The translations under genes were made by a program, and so were the position numbers. The notes below the pieces were generated by a model, which did no database searches, was not told where the DNA came from, and saw nothing but the letters and a program-made list of their open reading frames with translations. Source: Stenotrophomonas maltophilia (GTDB lineage Bacteria > Pseudomonadota > Gammaproteobacteria > Xanthomonadales > Xanthomonadaceae). From it: a stretch of DNA of 55,149 nucleotides. The stretch lies in assembly GCF_003970865.1 (NCBI RefSeq), contig NZ_RXLZ01000030.1:1-55149 (forward strand), given 5' to 3'. Below, one piece after another: positions 1 to 8,715 of the stretch (position 1 is its first letter; the number at the start of each line of letters is the position of its first letter).

Positions 1-140
1 TCCCCCTTTTAACTCCTTTGTTTTTGTTATTGATCCGGTGGTAGATTCTTCTAGTCGTCCTTGTTTTTTTTTCTAAAGCCGATGGCGGAAAGCGGGTTAG
101 GGGGAGGAGGGGGGGGCCCGGGGATGTGTATAAGGGACAG
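1..140. other. Degraded Nextera adapter at the left contig end (not genomic)
   Basis: Positions 122-140 read GATGTGTATAAGGGACAG at their core, which is the Tn5 mosaic end with one or two errors. The bases just before (about 106-121) match the Nextera read-2 stretch GTGGGCTCGGA with two substitutions. Further left is homopolymer-rich, low-quality sequence that still loosely fits the P7 adapter. Genomic sequence appears to begin at about 141. The identity of the adapter is established knowledge; the assignment here is by eye. Confidence 0.9.
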
Positions 141-263
141 GGCGTGGCGTGGGCGATTTCACCCCCCGCCCCCGCATTCCGGGTGACTCGCATTCAGCCG
201 GCGGCACAGCTGCGGCCGATTGTCGCAGGCGCGGTCACGCCTGAACGCATACGATGAGCGTGA

Positions 264-1490
264 ATGACCGGTCCCGACGCCCCGTTTCTCCGAACCCTGT
301 GCAGCCTGCGCTGGCTTGCCGTAGGCGGCCAGGCCGCCACCATCCTGGTTGCCACCTGGGTGCTGGGCCTGCCGTTGCCGCAGCTGCCGTTGTGGGCGGG
401 CGTGGCCGTGCTGACCCTGTTCAACATCTACACCCAGCTGCGCCCGGAGGCGGCCGACACCGCGCCACTGACCGCATTCGGCCACATCCTGGTGGACGTG
501 ATCATCCTGACCTGGATGGTGGGCTGGAGTGGCGGCATGGCCAATCCGTTCAGTTCACTGTTCCTGATCCTGATCGCACTGGCCGCGTTCGCCCTGCCCC
601 TGCGCTGGGCGCTGGCGGTCGCGCTGGCCTGCCTGCTCGGCTACGCCGCCAGCGGCATCTTCGGCCAGTCGCTGCCGGATGGCTATTTCCGCGCGCAAGA
701 CCTCAACCGCTGGGGCGTGGTCGCCAATTTCCTGATTTCCGCGGCGGTCGTGCTGACCTTCTCCACCCGCCTGGCGCTGGCGCTGCGCCAGCGCGAACTG
801 GAACTGTCGGCCCTGCGCGAACGCTTCGCCCGCAACGAGGGCATCGTCGCCCTGGCCACCCATGCCGCCTCGGTGGCACATGAACTGAACACGCCGCTGG
901 CGACCATGACCCTGCTCGCCGATGACGTCGCCGAGCGCAGCGAAGAGCCCGAAGTACGCGAAGACATGGAAACCCTGCGCGAGCTGCTGGTGCAGTGCCG
1001 CGAGCGCGTGCTGGCGCTGGCCGCGCCAGCCTCGGCCGATGCGCCGGGGCGCAGCCACTCCAGTGCCCAGCAGGTACTGGAACAGTGGCGCCTGGTGCGG
1101 CCGACCATCGACCTGCACCGCAACGACGATGCGCCGCTGCGGCTGCCACTGGCCCCGGGCGTGGGCCATCTGCTGATGGTCCTGCTCAACAATGCCGCCG
1201 ATGCCGGCGAACAGGCCGGCCGGCCACGCGTGGACCTGGACCTGCGCATCGAAGGCGACGACCTGATCGGCGAAGTCCGCGATTACGGCCACGGCTTCGA
1301 CGCCCGTGCCGCGGTGCTGCCGGGCAAGCTGTTCGGCAGCAGCAAAAGCGAGGGCATGGGTGTCGGCCTGGCCCTGTCCCATGCCACCATCGAACGCCTC
1401 GACGGCGAGATGTGGATGCGCCCGGCCCAGGGGGCCGGCAGCCGCGTCGGCTTCCGCCTGCCGCTGGCCCCACGCGAGGACACCCCATGA
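264..1490 (+). CDS. regB: RegB/PrrB-type redox sensor histidine kinase
   Basis: This is a 408-residue membrane histidine kinase that would sense the redox state of the quinone pool and phosphorylate the next gene product. The N-terminal ~165 residues form about six membrane segments and contain GGMANPF (90-96), the quinone-responsive GGxxNPF signature of RegB. The H-box is VAHELNTPL with phospho-acceptor His206. Cys245 in VQCRE sits where the redox-active cysteine of Rhodobacter RegB lies. The ATPase domain shows the N-box (LLNNAADAG) and glycine boxes (DYGHGF, GMGVGLAL). The stop overlaps the response-regulator start by ATGA, so the two are translationally coupled. The start is the ATG after a weak GAGCG; there is no better upstream start before the adapter sequence. 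Confidence 0.92.
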   Translation: MTGPDAPFLRTLCSLRWLAVGGQAATILVATWVLGLPLPQLPLWAGVAVLTLFNIYTQLRPEAADTAPLTAFGHILVDVIILTWMVGWSGGMANPFSSLFLILIALAAFALPLRWALAVALACLLGYAASGIFGQSLPDGYFRAQDLNRWGVVANFLISAAVVLTFSTRLALALRQRELELSALRERFARNEGIVALATHAASVAHELNTPLATMTLLADDVAERSEEPEVREDMETLRELLVQCRERVLALAAPASADAPGRSHSSAQQVLEQWRLVRPTIDLHRNDDAPLRLPLAPGVGHLLMVLLNNAADAGEQAGRPRVDLDLRIEGDDLIGEVRDYGHGFDARAAVLPGKLFGSSKSEGMGVGLALSHATIERLDGEMWMRPAQGAGSRVGFRLPLAPREDTP

Positions 1491-2056
1491 GCCTTCACCA
1501 CTCCACCCTGGGCCTGCTGGTCGACGACGACGAGCTGTACCTGCGTACCCTGCAGCGCAGCCTGGCCCGCAAGGGGCTGGAAACGCAGACCGCGCAGGAC
1601 GCCGCCAGTGCACTGGCTCTGGCCCGCCAGCACCCGCCGGCGTTCGCGCTGATCGACCTGAAGCTGGGCAGCGATTCCGGCCTGGCCCTGATCCAGCCGC
1701 TGCGCGCACTGCGCGCGGACATGCGGATCCTGCTGGTGACAGGCTACGCCAGCATCGCCACCGCCGTGGAGGCGATCAAGCTCGGCGCCGACGACTACCT
1801 GCCGAAGCCGGCCACGGTGCCGATGATCCTGCGCGCCCTCGGCGAGGAAGACGACGGCCCGGCCGACGATGGCGAAATGGAAGTGCCGGACGCGATGACG
1901 CCGATCAGCCGCCTGCAGTGGGAACACATCCAGCAGGCGATGCACGAGACCGGCGGTAACGTGTCCGCGGCAGCGCGCCTGCTCGGCATGCACCGGCGTT
2001 CGCTGCAGCGCAAGCTGGCAAAGCGGCCGAGCCCGGAACGCGATCCGAGCCGGTGA
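1487..2056 (+). CDS. regA: RegA/PrrA/ActR-type response regulator
   Basis: A 189-residue response regulator paired with the upstream RegB kinase. The receiver domain (about 8-120) has the acidic pocket DDD (13-15), phospho-acceptor Asp57 in LIDLKLG and the conserved lysine in DYLPKP. The C-terminal effector is a Fis-type helix-turn-helix, NVSAAARLLGMHRRSLQRKL, closely matching the nearly invariant RegA recognition region. Its start ATG overlaps the kinase stop codon. Family members control respiration, energy and redox genes; the targets here cannot be read from the sequence. Confidence 0.92.
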   Translation: MSLHHSTLGLLVDDDELYLRTLQRSLARKGLETQTAQDAASALALARQHPPAFALIDLKLGSDSGLALIQPLRALRADMRILLVTGYASIATAVEAIKLGADDYLPKPATVPMILRALGEEDDGPADDGEMEVPDAMTPISRLQWEHIQQAMHETGGNVSAAARLLGMHRRSLQRKLAKRPSPERDPSR

Positions 2057-2075
2057 GACGCCACCCCGTCCACCG

Positions 2076-2151
2076 GTAGTGCCGGCCGCTGGCCGGCAAC
2101 CTCATGAACGGTGGGCGCATCGCCGGAATGCCGGCCAGCGGCCGGCACTAC
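2076..2151. repeat. Inverted pair of SMAG-type REP palindromes
   Basis: A GTAG-headed palindrome (GTAG then TGCCGGCCGCTGGCCGGCA) is followed about 30 bases later by its reverse complement ending in CTAC at 2151. This matches the S. maltophilia GTAG (SMAG) REP family. It fills the gap between the convergent regA and pgi genes and could fold into a large hairpin serving as a bidirectional terminator. Confidence 0.85.
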
Positions 2152-2158
2152 CAGAACC

Positions 2159-3673
2159 TCAGCCCTTCAGCTGCGCCAGGATCTCGCGGGTCATCGGATC
2201 GGCAATCGCCACATCCTCACCCTGCAGTGCCGGCAGCAGGCCACTGGCCAGCTGCTTGCCAAGCTCGACACCGAACTGGTCGAAGGCATTGATGTTCCAG
2301 ATCACCGACTGCACGTACACGGCGTGTTCGTACATGGCGATCAGTGCGCCCAGCGCCTGCGGGGTCAGCGCGTCGAGCAGGATCAGCGTGCTCGGGCGGC
2401 CGCCCGGGTAATCACGGTGCGGGTCGTCGCTGCTCTGACCATTGGCCAGCGCTTCGGTCTGCGCCAGCAGATTGGCCAGCAGGGCCTGATGATTGATCGT
2501 GTAGGGATCGTCGTTGTGCACGCAGCCGATGAAGTCGGCCGGAACGATGCTGGTGCCCTGGTGCAGTGCCTGGAAGAAGCTGTGCTGCACATCGGTGCCC
2601 GCGCCGCCCCACCATACCGGCACGGTGTCGGTGGTGACCGGCTGGCCGTCACGCTGCACGCGCTTGCCCAGGCTTTCCATCACCAGCTGCTGCAGGTAGG
2701 CCGGCAGCAGCGCCAGGCGCTGGTCGTAGGTCATCACCGCGTGCGTGGCGTGGCCCAGCAGGTTGCGGTTCCAGATGTCGGTCAGACCGTGCAGCACCGG
2801 CAGGTTGCGCTCCAGCGGTGCATCCAGCGCATGCGCATCCATCTGCGCGGCACCGTCCAGCAGCTGTTCGAAACGCTCGAAACCGATCGCCAGCGCGATC
2901 GGGAAACCAACGGCCGACCACAGCGAATAACGGCCACCCACCCAGTCCCACATCGGCAGCACGCGATCGGCGGCGATCGCGAAGGCCTTGGCGGCGCGTT
3001 CCGGGTTGGCGCTGACCGCATACAGGCGCTCGCTGCCACCCAGCCAGTCGTGCAGGATCTGGCCGTTGAGCAGGGTTTCCTGCGTGCCGAAGGTCTTGGA
3101 GATCAGGATGCCGGCGGTCTTCGCCGGATCCAGCGTGGCCAGCGTACGCTGCATGGCCGCGCCGTCCACGTTCGAGACGAAATGCACGCGCAGGCGCGCA
3201 CCGGTGACCGGGCGCAGCGCGTCGGCGACCAGGCGCGGGCCAAGGTCGGAACCACCGATGCCGACACTGACCACATCGGTCACGCCACTGTCTTCCAGCG
3301 TGCGCACCAGCACGCCCATGCGCTGGCGGATGTCGCGCGCGGTGGCATAGGCCTCGGCCGCCACCGGCGCATCGACCACATCGCCACGCAGCGCGGTATG
3401 CAGCGCGGCGCGGCCTTCGGTCAGGTTGACCTGCTCGCCACGGAACAGGCGGGCGATGGCGCCACCGACATCACGCTCGGCAGCCAGCGCCAGCAACGCC
3501 TGCAGCGCCGCGGCATCGTATTTCTGCCGCGCGAAGTTGACGTACAACGGACCGACCCGCAGTGCCAGATCCTGCACGCGGCCGGGTTCGGCGGCGAGCA
3601 GGCTGGGAATGCTTGCGCCCTTCAGGCGCTGGGCGTGGGAGTGCAGCGAGTCGAATCCGTTGTTCGTTGTCAT
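2159..3673 (-). CDS. pgi: Glucose-6-phosphate isomerase
   Basis: Interconverts glucose 6-phosphate and fructose 6-phosphate in the cytoplasm (glycolysis, gluconeogenesis, supply to the Entner-Doudoroff pathway). The 504-residue protein carries SKTFGTQET, the PGI signature [13 protein letters not shown] and [11 protein letters not shown] near the substrate site. Its ATG overlaps the panD stop by 4 bases, so it is probably translated from the pantothenate operon transcript. A SMAG hairpin lies just past the stop. Confidence 0.98.
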   Translation of the reverse strand: MTTNNGFDSLHSHAQRLKGASIPSLLAAEPGRVQDLALRVGPLYVNFARQKYDAAALQALLALAAERDVGGAIARLFRGEQVNLTEGRAALHTALRGDVVDAPVAAEAYATARDIRQRMGVLVRTLEDSGVTDVVSVGIGGSDLGPRLVADALRPVTGARLRVHFVSNVDGAAMQRTLATLDPAKTAGILISKTFGTQETLLNGQILHDWLGGSERLYAVSANPERAAKAFAIAADRVLPMWDWVGGRYSLWSAVGFPIALAIGFERFEQLLDGAAQMDAHALDAPLERNLPVLHGLTDIWNRNLLGHATHAVMTYDQRLALLPAYLQQLVMESLGKRVQRDGQPVTTDTVPVWWGGAGTDVQHSFFQALHQGTSIVPADFIGCVHNDDPYTINHQALLANLLAQTEALANGQSSDDPHRDYPGGRPSTLILLDALTPQALGALIAMYEHAVYVQSVIWNINAFDQFGVELGKQLASGLLPALQGEDVAIADPMTREILAQLKG

Positions 3674-4050
3674 GCGGCCTGGGTCGGGATCGTGTCGTTG
3701 GTGTGGGTGATCTGGTTCTTGCCATCAACGTACACTAGCTTCGGCTTGAAGCTGTCCGCTTCCTGCTCGGTCATGCTGGCGAACGCGGCGATGATGATGA
3801 TGTCACCGACCTGCACGTGGCGCGCGGCGCCACCGTTGAGCGAGACAACGCCGCTGCCGGCTTCGGCGCGGATCGCATAGGTCGAGAAGCGCGCACCGTT
3901 GGTCACGTCCCAGATGTGCACCTGCTCGAACTCGCGGATGCCGGTGGCAGCCAGCAGGTTGTCATCGATGGCGATCGAGCCTTCGTAGTTCAGCTCGGAA
4001 TGGGTGACGGTGGCGCGGTGGATCTTGGTCTTGAGCAGGGACAGGTGCAT
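3670..4050 (-). CDS. panD: Aspartate 1-decarboxylase proenzyme
   Basis: Makes beta-alanine from L-aspartate for pantothenate synthesis. The 126-residue proenzyme begins [16 protein letters not shown]. It shows the self-cleavage site in YEGSIAID, between Gly24 and Ser25, which generates the pyruvoyl cofactor. The length is normal for the family. It sits between an unknown membrane protein and pgi (4-base overlap) in the pan operon. Confidence 0.97.
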   Translation of the reverse strand: MHLSLLKTKIHRATVTHSELNYEGSIAIDDNLLAATGIREFEQVHIWDVTNGARFSTYAIRAEAGSGVVSLNGGAARHVQVGDIIIIAAFASMTEQEADSFKPKLVYVDGKNQITHTNDTIPTQAA

Positions 4051-4137
4051 GGGGGCGCTGCAACGGCAAAGGAAAGAGCGGATTCTAGCACCCGCTTGGC
4101 CGTCGTCAGGGGGCTGCAGCAGGACGCTGAAGGCCGT

Positions 4138-4635
4138 TCAGGCGCCCTCCCCCGGCGGCGACGCCGCGGCATGCCCGGAACTGCCCTCCAGGGATAGCCG
4201 GAACACCGTATGGAAGGCCAGCCCGGCGACCAGCCCGAAGCCGCCCGCAGCCAGCACCTGCAAGGCGTAGCTGATCACGTCGAAGGTGTCGACATAGCGC
4301 AGGCGCTGCAGCAGCGGACCATTGTCCGCGCCCGGCCAGGTGCAGGTCGCCATGGCCAGCGCGCCCAGTGCGAAGCCGACCAGCACGAATCCGGCCCGGC
4401 GCAGGCGCTGCTGAGACTGCAGGATCAGCGCCATCGGCAGCAACACCGCGATGGCATTGCAGGCGGCCAGCACGAACATCAGCCCACCACCCGTGAGCGC
4501 AGGCATCGGCGTACGCCTGAATTCGAGCGCGAACAACAGGCCGCCAAACAGCTGGGCCGGCAGCATGCCAGCCGCCAGCACCGCCAGGATCGAGGCCTGG
4601 AAAAGACGGCCGGTATCAGTGCTGGGGGTCTTCAT
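4138..4635 (-). CDS. Four-helix membrane protein of unknown function within the pan operon
   Basis: A 165-residue protein with about four hydrophobic segments (residues ~14-35, 48-71, 80-100, 118-142) and a small polar tail rich in Ser, Gly and Ala. I do not recognise a family. It interrupts the otherwise conserved panB-panC-panD order on the same strand, with 66 bases to panC and 87 to panD, so it is probably cotranscribed. Codon use looks like that of the neighbours, so it is likely a real gene. Any role in pantothenate or beta-alanine handling would be a guess from position only. Confidence 0.7.
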   Translation of the reverse strand: MKTPSTDTGRLFQASILAVLAAGMLPAQLFGGLLFALEFRRTPMPALTGGGLMFVLAACNAIAVLLPMALILQSQQRLRRAGFVLVGFALGALAMATCTWPGADNGPLLQRLRYVDTFDVISYALQVLAAGGFGLVAGLAFHTVFRLSLEGSSGHAAASPPGEGA

Positions 4636-4701
4636 TTCCCGTCTCCCGTCCCTGGGAAGTGGAGAGGCGCCGGTTGCGGGCGCCCCGGAGCCGCATGCGG
4701 C

Positions 4702-5537
4702 TCAGAACTCCAGGTTGTCGATCAGGCGGGTGGTGCCCAGGCGTGCGGCGATCAGCGCTACGCGGCCACCGCCATCGAAGGTCGGCTCGGCCAGCTCCGG
4801 GGTGCGCAGCACCGCATAGTCGACCTGGAAACCGGCCGCCTGCAATGCCGCCGTGGCGTCGGCCTCGATGCGATCACGTGCCTGCCCGGCCACGTAGCCT
4901 TCGCGCATGCCCAGCAGGGTGCGGTGGATGGTGGTCGCGACCGGGCGCTGTTCGGCGCTCAGGTACTGGTTGCGCGAACTCTTGGCCAGGCCATCCTCGT
5001 CGCGCACGATCTCCGCACCGACGATCTGGATCGGGAACGACAGCTCAGCCACCATCTGCCGGATCACCGCCAGCTGCTGGTAGTCCTTGCGGCCGAACAC
5101 GGCCACCTCCGGCTGCACCTGCAGGAACAGGCGCGCCACCACCGTGCAGACGCCATCGAAGTGACCCGGTCGGCTGGCGCCTTCCAGCACTTCACTGACG
5201 CCGGGCGCGTGCATCTGCGTGGTCTTGTCCACGCCCAGCGGATACATCGCCTCGACACTGGGCAGCCACACCGCATCGCAGCCGGCCTGCTCCAGCCCGG
5301 CCACGTCGGCCTCGGGCGTGCGCGGGTAGCGGCTGAAGTCTTCATTCGGCCCGAACTGGGTCGGGTTGACGAAGATGCTCGCCACCACCTTGTCGGCATA
5401 CTGGCGGGCCAGGGTCACCAGCGAATGGTGGCCACCGTGCAGGTTGCCCATGGTCGGCACCAGCGCCACGCGCAGGCCCTCGCGCTTCCACTGGGCGATC
5501 TGCTCGCGCAGTGCGCCGAGCTCGTTGAAGGTCTGGA

Positions 5538-5541
<4 letters not shown>
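4702..5541 (-). CDS. panC: Pantothenate synthetase (pantoate-beta-alanine ligase)
   Basis: Joins pantoate and beta-alanine using ATP. The 279-residue protein starts [12 protein letters not shown] and shows [13 protein letters not shown] (ATP-binding HxGH region), FGRKDYQQL and KSSRNQYLS (KMSKS-like loop). An open frame extends further upstream, but homology and the ATGA overlap with the panB stop fix the start at 5541. It is the middle gene of panB-panC-(orf)-panD. Confidence 0.97.
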
Positions 5542-6353
<812 letters not shown>

Positions 6354-6387
6354 GTGCTGATAACCGGGGGAGATAACCCGGGCATTA

Positions 6388-6873
6388 TCACCCTATCGGC
6401 GCAATCCGGCAGGCATCCACCCGCATCACTGCATCCCGCACGCTGCCATGGCCGGGAATGGCCAGATCCGGCGCGATTTCGGCCAGCGGCACCAACACGA
6501 AGGCACGCTCGTGCAGGTAAGGATGCGGTACCTGCAGGCCGGGCTGATCGAGCACCTGCGCACCATACAGCAGCAGGTCCAGGTCCAGCGCGCGTGGCCC
6601 CCAGTGCACCTGCGGATCACGCACGCGGCCGAAGTGCCGCTCCAGCGACAGCATCGCCTGCAGCAGTTCGTCGGCTGGCAGATCCGTTTCGACTGCAGCC
6701 ACCGCATTGACGAACGGTGGCTGGTCTTCATTGCCCCAGGCCGGCGTGGCGTACAGCCTCGAGGCCTGGCGCAGGCGGGTACCGGGCAGCTCGTCGAGCG
6801 CGGCAATCGCCGCGCCGACGGTGGCGACCGCGTCGCCAAGGTTGGCGCCGAGGCCGATCCAGGCAAGGGTCAT
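6388..6873 (-). CDS. folK: 6-hydroxymethyl-7,8-dihydropterin pyrophosphokinase
   Basis: Transfers pyrophosphate from ATP to 6-hydroxymethyl-dihydropterin in folate synthesis. The 161-residue protein has the expected N-terminus ([10 protein letters not shown]), the HPPK signature [13 protein letters not shown] with two metal-binding aspartates, and [12 protein letters not shown]. Only 3 bases separate it from pcnB, the usual order in gammaproteobacteria, and 34 bases lie between it and panB. Confidence 0.97.
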
Positions 6874-6876
6874 CGT

Positions 6877-8262
6877 TTACTCGCCAGCCGCACCGACCGG
6901 GGCGCCCGGACGACGGCGGCGACGGCGGCGCTTGCGCGGTGCCCCGCTCTCGTCATCACCCTCTTCGCTGTGCATCACGTCCAGCGACGATTCCAGCTCG
7001 CGGCCGGACTGCGCCTGTGCTTCGCGCCAGAACTCGACATCGGCGGCGTGCTCTGCCGAGGCCACCTGACGCAGGCTGAGGAAGTCGAACGCGGCACGGA
7101 AACGCGGATGGGTCAGGGTGCGGAATACGCGCTTGCGCTGGCGTGAGCCGAAACGCGACTGCAGCAGCCAGATCTCCTGCATCGGCAGCGAGAAGCGGCG
7201 CGGCAGCGCGATGGTGCTCAGCTGCTGCACGGTAACGCGGTCGGCGGCACGGCGCTGCGCTTCTTCCGGCGCCACGCCCTGCTTGAGCAGGGTTGCCTGG
7301 GCGCGGCAGAACGCCGGCCACAGCAGCAGCGCGAACAGGAACGCGGGCGAAACCGGTTCGTCGTTGGCCACGCGGGCATCGGTGTTGGCCAGGCCCTCGA
7401 CCAGCATGCGGCGCAGTGCGCCGGTGCGGTTGGACTTCAGTGCCTTGGCGCTCTCCGGGAACAGCACGTCGAACAGGCCGTAACGCTCAAGGCCCTCGAA
7501 GCTGGCCACGCCGTGCCCGGACAGGAACAGCTTGAGCACTTCCTCGAACAGGCGCGCCGGTGCGGCCTCGTTGAGCAGGCCGGCCAGGTGCGGGATCGGC
7601 GCGGCGGTACCCTCTTCGATCTGGAAGCCGAGCTTGGCCGCCAGGCGCACCGCACGCAGCATGCGCACCGGATCTTCGCGATAACGCTGCTCGGGGTCGC
7701 CGATCAGCTTCATCAGGCGCGCCTGGACGTCTTCGAAGCCGCCGGTGTAATCGCGCACCGAGAAGTCCTCGATGGCGTAGTACAGGGCGTTGCAGGTGAA
7801 GTCGCGGCGGACGGCGTCGTCTTCGATGGTGCCGTACACGTTGTCGCGCACGAGCATGCCGTTTTCCATCTCGCGGTCGCCGCTGCCGTCATCGCTGTTG
7901 GCACGGAAGGTGGCGACTTCGATGATCTCGCGGCCGAACACGACGTGGGCGAGGCGGAACCGGCGGCCGATCAGGCGGCAGTTGCGGAACAGCTGCTTGA
8001 CCTGTTCGGGCGTGGCGTCGGTGGCCACGTCGAAATCCTTGGGTTGGCCATTGACCAGCAGGTCGCGCACCGCGCCGCCGACAAGGTAGGCGCCGAAGCC
8101 GGCATCGCGCAGGCGATAAAGCACGCGCAGGGCGTTCGGGCTGATGTCCTTGCGGGAGATCGTGTGCTGGTCGCGCGGGATGACGCGCAGGCTGAACGGT
8201 GATGTAGCAGGGGAAATGATGTTGGCGCTTCCGGTTGAAGTTTCGGGATTGCCCAATGGCAT
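6877..8262 (-). CDS. pcnB: Poly(A) polymerase I
   Basis: Adds 3' poly(A) tails that mark RNA for decay. The 461-residue protein has the class II nucleotidyltransferase core: YLVGGAVRDLL, then DFDVATDA with the two catalytic aspartates, and RRDFTCNALYY. The end of the protein is very basic (KRRRRRRR), as usual for PcnB. The first ~30 residues are poorly conserved in the family, so a slightly shorter start near DISPNALRVL is possible. The start region overlaps the promoter of the divergent tRNA-Glu gene. Confidence 0.96.
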   Translation of the reverse strand: MPLGNPETSTGSANIISPATSPFSLRVIPRDQHTISRKDISPNALRVLYRLRDAGFGAYLVGGAVRDLLVNGQPKDFDVATDATPEQVKQLFRNCRLIGRRFRLAHVVFGREIIEVATFRANSDDGSGDREMENGMLVRDNVYGTIEDDAVRRDFTCNALYYAIEDFSVRDYTGGFEDVQARLMKLIGDPEQRYREDPVRMLRAVRLAAKLGFQIEEGTAAPIPHLAGLLNEAAPARLFEEVLKLFLSGHGVASFEGLERYGLFDVLFPESAKALKSNRTGALRRMLVEGLANTDARVANDEPVSPAFLFALLLWPAFCRAQATLLKQGVAPEEAQRRAADRVTVQQLSTIALPRRFSLPMQEIWLLQSRFGSRQRKRVFRTLTHPRFRAAFDFLSLRQVASAEHAADVEFWREAQAQSGRELESSLDVMHSEEGDDESGAPRKRRRRRRRPGAPVGAAGE

Positions 8263-8277
8263 CGAGGTGCATATACT
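8249..8277 (+). promoter_or_regulatory. Sigma70 promoter for tRNA-Glu
   Basis: TTGCCC (8249-8254) and TATACT (8272-8277) are separated by 17 bases and followed by a GC-rich discriminator, as in stable-RNA promoters. The predicted start is about 8284, some 25 bases before the tRNA. The -35 lies inside the first codons of the divergent pcnB. Confidence 0.65.
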
Positions 8278-8308
8278 AGCGCTCCTGCCTCGGCAGCGAC
8301 ACAGTTAC

Positions 8309-8383
8309 GCTCCCTTCGTCTAGTGGTTAGGACGTGGCCCTCTCAAGGCTAAAACAGGGGTTCGAGTCCCCTAGGGAGCGCCA
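8309..8383 (+). tRNA. gltX-cognate tRNA-Glu: tRNA-Glu (anticodon CUC)
   Basis: A 75-nt cloverleaf with encoded CCA. The acceptor GCTCCCT pairs with AGGGAGC, the T-arm is AGGGG-TTCGAGT-CCCCT, and the anticodon loop CUCUCAA gives CUC, reading GAG. The sequence closely follows E. coli tRNA-Glu in the D-arm and T-arm. The CUC isoacceptor rather than UUC is the unusual point. Confidence 0.95.
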
Positions 8384-8402
8384 GTCGCCGCAGCAGGAAC
8401 CG

Positions 8403-8435
8403 AAAAAGCCCGCCTTGTGCGGGCTTTTCTGTTTT
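8403..8435 (+). terminator. Rho-independent terminator of tRNA-Glu
   Basis: AAAAAGCCCGC-cttgt-GCGGGCTTTT followed by a T-rich stretch, 20 bases past the tRNA CCA end. Confidence 0.9.
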
Positions 8436-8495
8436 CCAGGATTGTAGTGATTGCGGTCGGGTTGGTCGCTTTGGCGCCTCCCTTTTCCTGCGTTT

Positions 8496-8599
8496 GAGGG
8501 GGCGGGCCACCCTGGCCTGGACACGCAAAAGCCCATCCATGGTGCTCGATGGCGCCATCCATGGCGCCAACGGTCCAGGCCAGGGTGGCCCGCCCCCTC
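8496..8599. repeat. Large structured palindrome with 27-bp perfect arms (element A)
   Basis: The arms 8496-8522 and 8573-8599 are perfect reverse complements. The 50-base loop contains a second palindrome, GGCGCCATCCATGGCGCC, preceded by GCTCGAT and followed by AACGGTCC. The same 33-base core recurs at 18661-18693 with a compensatory base-pair swap. The element lies in the gene-free stretch 8436-8715 between the tRNA-Glu terminator and the 3' end of the sugar transporter, where I see no gene. Confidence 0.85.
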
Positions 8600-8715
8600 C
8601 TGACAGTTTCCGCGACGGCGGCACGAACAGCCTCGCTCCTCCGCAGCCAATTCAATCCCGACGCGCAGACCTGCGTCCGCCACCCGCAATGTGTCGAGAG
8701 GCGGCAGGCCCGCCG

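Noticed and set aside
555..1709. 384-codon open frame antisense to regB and regA
   Set aside because: Both opposite genes are certain; the frame is low in hydrophobic patterning and has no motifs.
2111..3880. 589-codon open frame antisense to pgi and panD
   Set aside because: It begins in a SMAG repeat and mirrors pgi; no domain or ribosome site supports it.
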